Source: JACRAR01 sp041674465 (lineage in GTDB: Bacteria; Pseudomonadota; Gammaproteobacteria; Burkholderiales; Rhodocyclaceae). Taken from it: a stretch of 15,084 bases of DNA. The DNA is taken from NCBI GenBank assembly GCA_041674465.1, contig JBAYVV010000097.1, positions 1-15,084 on the forward strand, in the 5' to 3' direction. The notes beneath the pieces are model-generated. The model saw only the letters and a list, made by a program, of their open reading frames with translations, was not told the DNA's origin and ran no database searches. This document shows, piece after piece, positions 8,146 through 14,350 of this stretch; positions within the stretch are counted from its first letter, which is position 1, and each line of letters opens with the position of its first letter. The translations under genes and the position numbers were made by a program.

Positions 8146-8625
8146 ATGCTCAGCGACTTCCAAAAAAAGATGGCCGGACACGGCATCCTGATGATTTTTG
8201 GTACCCTGGCTTTTGGCGTGGCACTCTGGATGCACCTGGTCGGAGGTTTTGAAATCGTTCCAGGATATATCGTGCATTTCAATGTACCCGGCACACCGGA
8301 AGGATGGGCCCGCGCGCATGTCGGACCGGCCTTGAATGGAATGATGGTGATTGCCGTTGCCTTCGTGCTGCCTGGGTTGGGTTTCGCCGAAAAGACCGCC
8401 CACCGACTGGGCTGGATTGTGGTCGCAGATGGTTGGGCCAATATCGGTTTTTACTTTTTTTCCAATTTCACACCCAACAGGGGACTGACATTTGGTCCGA
8501 ACAAGTTTGGAAATGGCGACGTATTCAGTGCGCTAGCCCTGGCACCTGCCTACCTGTTCGGTGTTCTTGCACTGGTGGCCCTCTTCATCATCGGTTGGCA
8601 AGCGCTCAAGGGAGCATCCTCATAG
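8146..8625 (+). CDS. styC: Styrene-oxide-isomerase family membrane protein (StyC-like)
   Basis: A 159-residue integral membrane protein that matches, in block after block, the styrene oxide isomerase sequences I know from styrene-degrading Pseudomonas: KMAGHGILMIF, VGGFEIVPGYI, GTPEGWARAH, GPALNGMMVIAVAFVLP, NRGLTFGPN and ALAPAYLFGVLA. SOI performs a Meinwald rearrangement of an epoxide to an aldehyde (styrene oxide to phenylacetaldehyde) and carries heme b. The heme-ligand His is at residue 58 here (RAH58), and the residues I recall as active-site, Asn64, Asp95 and Tyr103, are all present at those numbers. Four hydrophobic helices are visible (about 11-33, 61-80, 88-107, 130-153). It is ten or so residues shorter than StyC at the C-terminus only. 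No styA/styB flavin monooxygenase is nearby; a copper monooxygenase operon lies 2.2 kb downstream. Family is near certain; the actual epoxide is unknown. Confidence 0.92.
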   Translation: MLSDFQKKMAGHGILMIFGTLAFGVALWMHLVGGFEIVPGYIVHFNVPGTPEGWARAHVGPALNGMMVIAVAFVLPGLGFAEKTAHRLGWIVVADGWANIGFYFFSNFTPNRGLTFGPNKFGNGDVFSALALAPAYLFGVLALVALFIIGWQALKGASS

Positions 8626-8693
8626 ATGCGGCCAATGACTGCGTGTGGGCTGCCGCAGGGACCAATGATCAATTCAGAGATGAGAACTTAATC

Positions 8694-8894
8694 ATGCTGA
8701 CACCAGAGCAAAGAGCATGGGCAGAGGGACACAAGGCGGGGCAATTGCGCCAGCCCAAGAACAACCCCTACGCACCTGATTCGGATAACGGCAAAGCATG
8801 GCTCAAAGGCTATGGCGAAGGCGAGGAGCTGCCGCAGAAATTCCCGCCGAAACCACGCGGACCAAACGACAACAGAAATGGTCATTTGCCATGA
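8694..8894 (+). CDS. Small Rmf/CrpP-like protein
   Basis: A 66-residue basic protein. It fits the ribosome modulation factor / CrpP fold pattern of alternating Ala and Gly spaced helix residues (AWAEGHKAG), then NPY (24-26), then AWLKGYGEG (34-42). The C-terminal third is proline-, lysine- and asparagine-rich and probably disordered. Rmf proteins bind ribosomes during hibernation; many small homologues scattered in accessory regions have no known role, so ribosome binding is only a suggestion. It lies 68 bases after the isomerase gene, and its stop overlaps the next short ORF by four bases (ATGA). The upstream purine stretch GAGATGAG is a modest ribosome binding site. Confidence 0.62.
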   Translation: MLTPEQRAWAEGHKAGQLRQPKNNPYAPDSDNGKAWLKGYGEGEELPQKFPPKPRGPNDNRNGHLP

Positions 8895-8992
8895 ACCTTC
8901 AAGAAGCATTCGATGCCTGGGATGCCCTCAAGGGCACTGCCAGGGAAGCGGCGATGCAGCAATACATCGCCCTCGTCGAGTCGCTCAAATAG
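8891..8992 (+). CDS. 33-residue ORF resembling the C-terminal end of acyl-CoA-binding protein
   Basis: The short product contains AFDAWDALKGTAREAAMQQY followed by IALVESLK. This resembles the last third of acyl-CoA-binding protein, whose typical wording is WDAWNxLKGTSKEDAMxxYIxKVEEL. The N-terminal helices and the conserved Tyr/Lys acyl-CoA-binding motif of the family are absent, and the DNA just upstream encodes the Rmf-like protein in another frame. It may therefore be a 5'-truncated remnant, or a real mini-gene coupled through the ATGA overlap at 8891-8894. The frame is open upstream to 8798, but that stretch (arginine-rich) looks like noise. Existence as a translated gene is uncertain. 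Confidence 0.4.
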   Translation: MNLQEAFDAWDALKGTAREAAMQQYIALVESLK

Positions 8993-9004
8993 CATAAGCC
9001 GCCT

Positions 9005-10696
9005 ATGGCAGTGACCCCACCTCGGCGCAATGGCGCCCGGATTCTCGTAGACCAACTCATTGCGCAGGAAGTTGGTCATGTGTTCTGCGTACCCGGCGAG
9101 AGTTTTCTGGCGGTACTCGACGCCTTGCATGACTCGTCCATCGCACTGACCGTCTGCCGCCAGGAAGGCGGAGCGGCGATGATGGCCGAGGCACAGGGCA
9201 AACTGACCGGTCGCCCGGGCATCTGCTTCGTCACCCGTGGCCCCGGGGCGACCAATGCCGCCGCTGGCGTGCATATCGCCCAACAGGATTCGACGCCGTT
9301 GATTCTGTTTGTCGGACAGGTGGCGCGCAGCATGAGGTGGCGCGAGGCCTTCCAGGAACTCGATTATCGGGCGGTATTCGGCAGCATGGCCAAGTGGGTG
9401 GTGGAGATCGACGATCCGGGCCGCATTCCGGAACTCGTGTCGCGTGCGTTTTACACCGCCATGTCGGGACGCCCGGGGCCGGTAGTGGTCGCATTGCCGC
9501 AGGATATGCTGAGCGAAGAAACTGCGGTGGCTGATGCATTGCCCTGCACCGTGCCAGAGTCCCATCCGGGCAATGCCGACATGCGCATGTTGCAGGAAAA
9601 GCTGGCGCAGGCAAGTCGGCCATTGATGGTTCTGGGCGGCAGCCGCTGGTCTGCCGGAGCGGTTGCCAATATCCGGACATTTGCCGAACGTTTCGCGCTG
9701 CCGGTCGCCTGCTCGTTTCGTCGGCAGATGCTGTTTGACCATGACCATACCGGCTATGCCGGTGACATCGGCATAGGCATCAACCCAAAACTGGCCGAAC
9801 GGGTGCGGCAGGCAGATCTGCTGCTGCTAATTGGCGCCCGCTTCTCGGAGATTCCCTCACAAGGCTATGAACTGGTAGGCATCCCGATCCCGGCTCAGAC
9901 GCTGGTGCATGTTCATGCCGATGCCGGAGAACTGGGCAAGTTGTATCAGCCCGAGTTGGCAATTCAAGCAACACCGGATGCCTTCGCAGCCGAGCTATTG
10001 CGGCTCAACGCACCGATAGCCTGCCCCTGGCTCGAATGGGCGCGGGCAACGCGCCAGGACTTTCTGGCATGGAGCGACCCGGCGCCCATCCGCCTGCCGG
10101 GGCAACTGCAGATGAGTCAGGTCATGCAGGCGCTGGCGGCCACACTGCCGGCCGACACCATCGTATGCAACGGTGCCGGCAATTTTGCCAGCTGGGTGCA
10201 TCGCTTCTGGCGCTTCCGTCACTACGGTACGCAACTGGCACCCACCAGTGGCTCGATGGGCTATGGCGTGCCGGCAGCAATTGGCGCCAAGCGGCTATAT
10301 CCCGATCGCTGCGTTGTCGCTTTCGCGGGTGACGGGGACTTCATGATGCATGGGCAGGAATTGGCCACATCTGTCCAGTACGAGTTGCCGATAATCGTGA
10401 TCCTGCTGGACAACGGGATGTTTGGCACAATCCGAATGCACCAGGAACGCGAATACCCGGGTCGTGTGATCGGTTCGACCTTGTGCAACCCCGACTTCGC
10501 TGCTCTGGCGCGGGCTTATGGCGCCTTCGGCGAACGTGTCGAAACCACGGCAGAGTTTGCCCCGGCCTTGCAGCGTGCATTGGCGAGCGGGCAGCCGGCA
10601 ATACTGCATTGCCTCCTTGATCCGGAGGCAATCACGCCGACCACGACCTTGAGTAGCCTCCGTGCTGCCGGCCTCCAGGGGCTGCCGCACAACTAG
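9005..10696 (+). CDS. ThDP-dependent enzyme, acetolactate-synthase-like
   Basis: A 563-residue enzyme with the three-domain layout of the acetolactate synthase / pyruvate oxidase / benzoylformate decarboxylase family: Pyr domain (about 8-180), central domain (about 195-325) and PP domain (about 370-545). The cofactor-activating Glu is E54 in CRQEGG. The ThDP diphosphate/Mg motif begins GDGDFMMHGQE and ends with LLDN about 25 residues later. The central domain is of the ordinary type but I cannot verify FAD binding. Substrate cannot be assigned by eye: carboligation of pyruvate, decarboxylation of a 2-oxo acid, or lyase activity on a hydroxyacyl compound are all open. It is placed between the epoxide isomerase and the copper monooxygenase on the same strand, which makes an aldehyde or 2-oxo acid reaction in the same pathway attractive but unproven. 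No small regulatory subunit (ilvN-like) follows. The ribosome binding site is weak. Confidence 0.85.
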   Translation: MAVTPPRRNGARILVDQLIAQEVGHVFCVPGESFLAVLDALHDSSIALTVCRQEGGAAMMAEAQGKLTGRPGICFVTRGPGATNAAAGVHIAQQDSTPLILFVGQVARSMRWREAFQELDYRAVFGSMAKWVVEIDDPGRIPELVSRAFYTAMSGRPGPVVVALPQDMLSEETAVADALPCTVPESHPGNADMRMLQEKLAQASRPLMVLGGSRWSAGAVANIRTFAERFALPVACSFRRQMLFDHDHTGYAGDIGIGINPKLAERVRQADLLLLIGARFSEIPSQGYELVGIPIPAQTLVHVHADAGELGKLYQPELAIQATPDAFAAELLRLNAPIACPWLEWARATRQDFLAWSDPAPIRLPGQLQMSQVMQALAATLPADTIVCNGAGNFASWVHRFWRFRHYGTQLAPTSGSMGYGVPAAIGAKRLYPDRCVVAFAGDGDFMMHGQELATSVQYELPIIVILLDNGMFGTIRMHQEREYPGRVIGSTLCNPDFAALARAYGAFGERVETTAEFAPALQRALASGQPAILHCLLDPEAITPTTTLSSLRAAGLQGLPHN

Positions 10697-10697
10697 C

Positions 10698-10745
10698 ACC
10701 CCAGAATCAAAGGCGGGCACTAGTATCCACAGTTGGGTCTGGGGT
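10698..10745 (+). repeat. 8-bp inverted repeat after the ThDP gene
   Basis: ACCCCAGA (10698-10705) is repeated as its exact reverse complement at 10738-10745 with a 32-base loop. It begins one base after the stop codon. It could be an mRNA stem protecting or ending the upstream transcript, but there is no T-run after it, so a classic intrinsic terminator is not supported. Confidence 0.3.
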
Positions 10746-10763
10746 AGCAGACTTAAACCGGAC

Positions 10764-10782
10764 GAGATATATGGCTTATCTC
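10764..10782. promoter_or_regulatory. Inverted repeat (6-7-6) in the pmoC upstream region, candidate operator
   Basis: GAGATA (10764-10769) and its complement TATCTC (10777-10782) are separated by seven bases. The element ends 13 bases before a perfect TATAAT and so covers the place where a -35 box would be. That position is typical for an activator or repressor site. A 6-bp repeat can arise by chance in a region this size, so this is only suggestive. Confidence 0.35.
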
Positions 10783-10795
10783 TTCAAGTATCAAC

Positions 10796-10801
10796 TATAA
10801 T
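10796..10801 (+). promoter_or_regulatory. -10 box of a likely pmoC promoter
   Basis: A perfect TATAAT sits in an AT-rich pocket (about 10784-10831) of an otherwise GC-rich window, 60 bases before the pmoC start. No good -35 box is seen 16-18 bases upstream (GGCTTA at 17), which would fit an activator-dependent promoter. The leader would be about 54 bases. This suggests the monooxygenase operon is transcribed separately from the isomerase group. Confidence 0.5.
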
Positions 10802-10846
10802 CAAACTCTAATAATTAAAAATAAAGCTTTCCACGTATCCAACGAT

Positions 10847-10855
10847 AGGGAGGAG
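10847..10855 (+). promoter_or_regulatory. Strong ribosome binding site of pmoC
   Basis: AGGGAGGAG, six bases before the ATG at 10862. It contains the full anti-16S core and fixes the pmoC start. It is the strongest site in the window, consistent with a highly expressed membrane enzyme. Confidence 0.75.
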
Positions 10856-10861
10856 TTCATC

Positions 10862-11644
10862 ATGTCAGCAAAGGTCGCTACCAGCGGAACGTTTTCGGGA
10901 ACCGCATCAATACCATCCGGGATCAAGATGTTCCGTCTTGCGCCAGTGGCATTGGGTTGGGGCGTTCTGATGGCGATCTATGTGGGGCTGCGCTTTTATC
11001 AGCAAGCTTTCGCATTCAAGTATGGCCTGGATTCAACTGCGCCTGAATTCGACACTTACTGGGTGACTCTGTTCCGAATTGAAGTGCCCCTGATCTTCGG
11101 CACAGGCATTGCCATGTGGCTCTACCTCTGGTTCACCCGGGACAAGGACCTGGCTAGCCTCAGTCCTGAGAATGAAATCAGGCGCTATTTCTCGCTCTTG
11201 GCCTGGCTGATACTCTATACCTTCAGTTTTTTGTGGATCGCAAGTTTCTATGGCGAATCGGATGCAACCTGGCACCAGACCGTAATCCGCGATACTGCGC
11301 TGACGCCCAGTCACATCGTCGTTTTCTATGCCTGCGTGCCGCTGTTTATCGTGTTTGGCGTAAGTTCCCTGCTGTACGCCATGACCCGCCTGCCGAAGTT
11401 CAATGGCGGATATTCCGTGCCGCTCATCGGCGCCGTTCTCGGGCCTGGCTTGATCCTTCCCAATCTGGGTTTCAACGAATGGGGTCACGCCTTCTGGCTG
11501 ACTGAAGAGATCTTCAGCCATCCGCTGCATTGGGGATTCCCGATACTGGGCTGGACCGGCTTGTTCCTCGGCGGGCTGCTGCTGCAGGCCGTGATCCGAA
11601 TGGCCGAGCTTTTCAGGCAGGTCGGCGGCTCCGTCCCAAAGTAG
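10862..11644 (+). CDS. pmoC: Copper membrane monooxygenase subunit C (PmoC/AmoC family)
   Basis: A 260-residue inner-membrane subunit of the particulate methane / ammonia / hydrocarbon monooxygenase family. Both PmoC copper ligand sets are intact by position. Asp134, His138 and His151 occur in the pattern D-x3-H-x12-H within DATWHQTVIRDTALTPSH, matching Asp156/His160/His173 of Methylococcus. Asn205, His209 and His223 in NEWGHAFW and HPLHWGF match the CuD ligands Asn227/His231/His245. Several hydrophobic segments are visible (about 25-45, 68-92, 108-130, 150-174, 184-200, 223-246). A variable polar N-terminus of about 20 residues precedes the first helix. It is first in a C-A-B operon, as in amo and pmo operons and unlike the A-B-C order of pXMO. 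The sequence does not decide whether the substrate is methane, ammonia, an alkane or an alkene. Confidence 0.93.
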   Translation: MSAKVATSGTFSGTASIPSGIKMFRLAPVALGWGVLMAIYVGLRFYQQAFAFKYGLDSTAPEFDTYWVTLFRIEVPLIFGTGIAMWLYLWFTRDKDLASLSPENEIRRYFSLLAWLILYTFSFLWIASFYGESDATWHQTVIRDTALTPSHIVVFYACVPLFIVFGVSSLLYAMTRLPKFNGGYSVPLIGAVLGPGLILPNLGFNEWGHAFWLTEEIFSHPLHWGFPILGWTGLFLGGLLLQAVIRMAELFRQVGGSVPK

Positions 11645-11659
11645 ATAAAGGGTGCTCAC

Positions 11660-12466
11660 TTGAACTCGAATGATGCAGCAGTAATCAAGGCGGCAGGGAT
11701 GTCTTCGCAGGTGGCGGCATGGTCAAGATCGTTTGACATGCTGATCATCGTCATCGGCGCCTTCCTGGTGTGGGCGGTGACGCACATCAACTTCCTGTTG
11801 CTGGGAGGGGACTGGGATTTCTTCATCGACTGGAAGGACCGGCAATACTGGATTCTGATCACGCCGATCGTATCTATCATGATGGCGGCTGCATTCCAGG
11901 CCATATTCTGGAACATGTTCCGGCTTCCAATCGGCGCCACGGCGAGTGCGTTGCTGATTCTCATCGGGGTATGGATCGTCCGCTACCATAGTTGGCAGGG
12001 CATGGCATTTTTCCCGATCAGTCTGGTGGTTCCGGCGACCTGTCTGCTGGGCGCGATCGCACTCGATTGCATTCTGGTGCTCACCCGAAGCTGGGTGCTG
12101 ACCGGCGTGTTTGGCGGCGCCCTGTTCGGCCTGATGTTTTTCCCGGCCAACTGGATCTATCTTGCGCCCTATTTCCAGCCGGTCGAACACATGGGGCAGC
12201 TCACCTCGATCGCCGACCTGATCGGGTACACCTTCCCGCGCTCGGGCACGCCTGAATACATCCGCATTATCGAACGCGGCACCTTGCGCACATTCCAGGA
12301 TTCCGCCATGTGGGTATCGGCCTTCTTTTCGGCTTTCGTCTGCATTTTTGTGTACGTCATATTCTGGAACATATCGGTTGCAGCGTGCGGCACCAAGTAC
12401 ATTCCGGTCGGCAGCCGTTTCAAGGAAATGTTCGGTTCCAGGAATTTGCCGAAAGGGACGGAATGA
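11660..12466 (+). CDS. pmoA: Copper membrane monooxygenase subunit A (PmoA/AmoA family)
   Basis: A 268-residue membrane subunit. Family blocks are present in order: HINFLLLGGDWDFF (about 43-55), DWKDRQYW, TPIVS, GAIALD, FFPANW (where pMMO and AMO have FYPGNW), then SIADLIGY, GTPEYIR, ERGTLRTF and AFFSAF (221-226). The start is a TTG at 11660 with AAAGGG seven bases before it, 15 bases after pmoC. The next ATG (11699) would also precede all conserved blocks, so the start is not certain. GDWDFF replaces the usual GDWDFW, and PANW replaces PGNW, showing a lineage apart from methanotroph PmoA and nitrifier AmoA. The stop overlaps the pmoB start as ATGA. Confidence 0.92.
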   Translation: MNSNDAAVIKAAGMSSQVAAWSRSFDMLIIVIGAFLVWAVTHINFLLLGGDWDFFIDWKDRQYWILITPIVSIMMAAAFQAIFWNMFRLPIGATASALLILIGVWIVRYHSWQGMAFFPISLVVPATCLLGAIALDCILVLTRSWVLTGVFGGALFGLMFFPANWIYLAPYFQPVEHMGQLTSIADLIGYTFPRSGTPEYIRIIERGTLRTFQDSAMWVSAFFSAFVCIFVYVIFWNISVAACGTKYIPVGSRFKEMFGSRNLPKGTE

Positions 12467-13731
12467 TGGGCGTTCCTTACCTGAAGCAAACGCTTTTGGC
12501 CGCATTGACGTTGATGGTGGTATTCACCGGCCTCGCACCTGTGGCGGTGCAGGCACATGGTGAAAGAGCCACCGAGCCATACATCCGGACGCGGACGGTG
12601 CATTGGTACGATCTCAGCTGGTCCACGGACAAGTTGCAGGTCAATGGCACAGTCACGGTCAAGGGCAGGTTCCGACTGCTCAGCGACTGGCCCGATGCCG
12701 TCTCCAAACCGGACCTGGTTTTCCTTTCAAACGGCTCGCCGGGTGCGGTATTGACCCGTGTTGAATCGTATATCAATGACATGCCGGCACAGCAGTCGGC
12801 GAGAAATTTGGAAATCGGGCGCGACTACGATTTCAAGATCGTCATGAAAGGAAGAGTCCCGGGCAAATGGCATCTGCATCCCGTCTTGAATGTCCATGGG
12901 GCCGGGCAGATCGTCGGTCCGGGCAGTTGGGTCACGGTCGAAGGCAGCGCGGCTGACTTCAAGGAGCCAGTGACCACATTGCACGGCACGAAAATCGAAG
13001 ACCTGCAGACTTTCGGCGTCGCAAGAGTTCAACTGGTGCAACTTGGCTTCGGCATCATCGCGATTGTCTGGCTGCTGTGGTGGTTGCGCAGGCCGTTGAT
13101 CGTTTCCCGCTGGCTGGCGCTTCAGGCGGGACGGGAGGATCTGCTGATCACCCGAGCGGATGACAAACTGGCCGCGGCAACGCTGGTTCTGGTGCTGCTG
13201 ATCGTGATCATCGGGTACACCCAGACCGTCAAGGAATTCCCGCAACTTGTCCCCCTGCAGTCGGGTTCAGTCTATACGCCGCCTTTGCCCGAATCGCCCC
13301 AGCAGGTGCAGGTCAAGCTGATACGGGCTGAATACGACGTTCCCGGGCGCAGCATGCGCATCACGGCGGAAGTCAGCAACAACGCCAGCAAACCGGTGCG
13401 GATCGGCGAATTCACCACGGCCGGTTTGCGCTTCATCAACAAGAAGCTCGATGTCGCCGTTGCTGCAGTGAGTCCAAAATTCCCGAAGGAACTGGTCCCT
13501 GCCAGCGGACTGGTGCTGGACTCGGACAAGCCGCTGTTGCCGGGAGAGACTCGCACGATGAAAATCGACTCGAGCGATGCCGCCTGGGAACTGGAACGGC
13601 TGGTCAGTTTCCTTTCCAACGTGGATAGCAGAATGGGCGGGTTGCTTTTCTTTTACGACAGCGATGGGAAGCGTCTGATCAGCGAGGTGTATGGGCCGAT
13701 CATCCCGGTGTTCAAGGCCATCAAGAGCTAG
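12463..13731 (+). CDS. pmoB: Copper membrane monooxygenase subunit B (PmoB/AmoB family)
   Basis: A 422-residue subunit with two periplasmic cupredoxin domains flanking two membrane segments (about 188-205 and 235-255). The signal peptide ends at VQA31, so the mature protein begins with His32 (HGERA), the N-terminal ligand equivalent to Methylococcus His33. His137 and His139 (KWHLHP) complete the three-His copper site. His47 in RTVHWYD matches His48 of the bis-His site, but its partner His72 is Arg71 here (KGRFR), so that second site is probably not formed. The C-terminal cupredoxin contains VPGRSMRITAEVSNN and GLLFFYDSDG. ATG codons at 12463 and 12466 are both possible; the first overlaps the pmoA stop. 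As I recall, AMO proteins have Gln in place of His48, so this subunit reads closer to pMMO-type proteins. Confidence 0.93.
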   Translation: MMGVPYLKQTLLAALTLMVVFTGLAPVAVQAHGERATEPYIRTRTVHWYDLSWSTDKLQVNGTVTVKGRFRLLSDWPDAVSKPDLVFLSNGSPGAVLTRVESYINDMPAQQSARNLEIGRDYDFKIVMKGRVPGKWHLHPVLNVHGAGQIVGPGSWVTVEGSAADFKEPVTTLHGTKIEDLQTFGVARVQLVQLGFGIIAIVWLLWWLRRPLIVSRWLALQAGREDLLITRADDKLAAATLVLVLLIVIIGYTQTVKEFPQLVPLQSGSVYTPPLPESPQQVQVKLIRAEYDVPGRSMRITAEVSNNASKPVRIGEFTTAGLRFINKKLDVAVAAVSPKFPKELVPASGLVLDSDKPLLPGETRTMKIDSSDAAWELERLVSFLSNVDSRMGGLLFFYDSDGKRLISEVYGPIIPVFKAIKS

Positions 13732-13741
13732 CCGGGCAATC

Positions 13742-14326
13742 ATGAGAAGGGGCATGCTTGTGCTGGAGATGCTGGCCCTGCTGATTCTGGGCGCAATGCC
13801 GCATACGGCGGTGGCGCATGGCGGGCTGAGCATCGACGATGACAAATGCAAACTCAAGGTGGGGCCCTATTCCATGCACTTCACCGGATACCAGCCCTCG
13901 TCCAACGGCAGCAGGGAATTTTGCGAGGACATTCCGCAGACGGGACAAACCGTCATCGTCATGGACATGGTGGACGATGTCCTGCGGGAGATGCCGGTGG
14001 AGGTGAGAATCATCAGGGATACCGGCGATGAAACCCGGCTCGATGCCATCACCCTGTTTCATCTCCCGCCCAAGGTATATCCCGCGGGAAGTATTCCCTT
14101 GGAGTACAACTTCGACCAGCCCGGAAAATATATCGGCCTGGTGAGCGCCGGCGACAAGAGGCAACACCTGTCGAGATTTCCCTTCTCCGTGGGTGTCGAA
14201 AGCAATACCTACGGCAGGTATCTGCTGATCATCCTGGCACCCCTGCTGGGGTTCCTGCTCTATCTGTACTCCGCCCGGGTCAGAAGAAGGATGGGGCAAG
14301 ATGATGCGGGACGCAAAGAAAATTGA
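13742..14326 (+). CDS. Membrane-anchored periplasmic protein of the monooxygenase operon, PmoD-like candidate
   Basis: A 194-residue protein starting at an ATG 10 bases after pmoB. It has a signal peptide to about residue 25 (TAVA/HGG), a periplasmic domain (26-155), one C-terminal membrane helix (about 159-177) and a basic cytosolic tail (RVRRRMG). The mature N-terminus would be His26. Potential metal residues are Cys36 (DDKC), Met45-His46 (YSMHF), Cys61 (EFCEDIP), Met74 and Met76 (VMDMV). Layout and placement behind pmoCAB match PmoD/AmoD proteins, one of which is known to form a CuA-type copper site with Cys and Met. I cannot confirm homology by eye; a copper-delivery or assembly role is inference. 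The two Cys could instead form a disulfide. Confidence 0.6.
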   Translation: MRRGMLVLEMLALLILGAMPHTAVAHGGLSIDDDKCKLKVGPYSMHFTGYQPSSNGSREFCEDIPQTGQTVIVMDMVDDVLREMPVEVRIIRDTGDETRLDAITLFHLPPKVYPAGSIPLEYNFDQPGKYIGLVSAGDKRQHLSRFPFSVGVESNTYGRYLLIILAPLLGFLLYLYSARVRRRMGQDDAGRKEN

Positions 14327-14350
14327 GATGACTGGCGGAGACCTGGTGAC

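Noticed and set aside
10862..13731. Calling the operon amoCAB of an ammonia oxidiser
   Set aside because: PmoB has His47 rather than the Gln I recall in AMO, PmoA lacks the nitrifier blocks, and no nitrifier gene is in the window; the neutral CuMMO call is safer.
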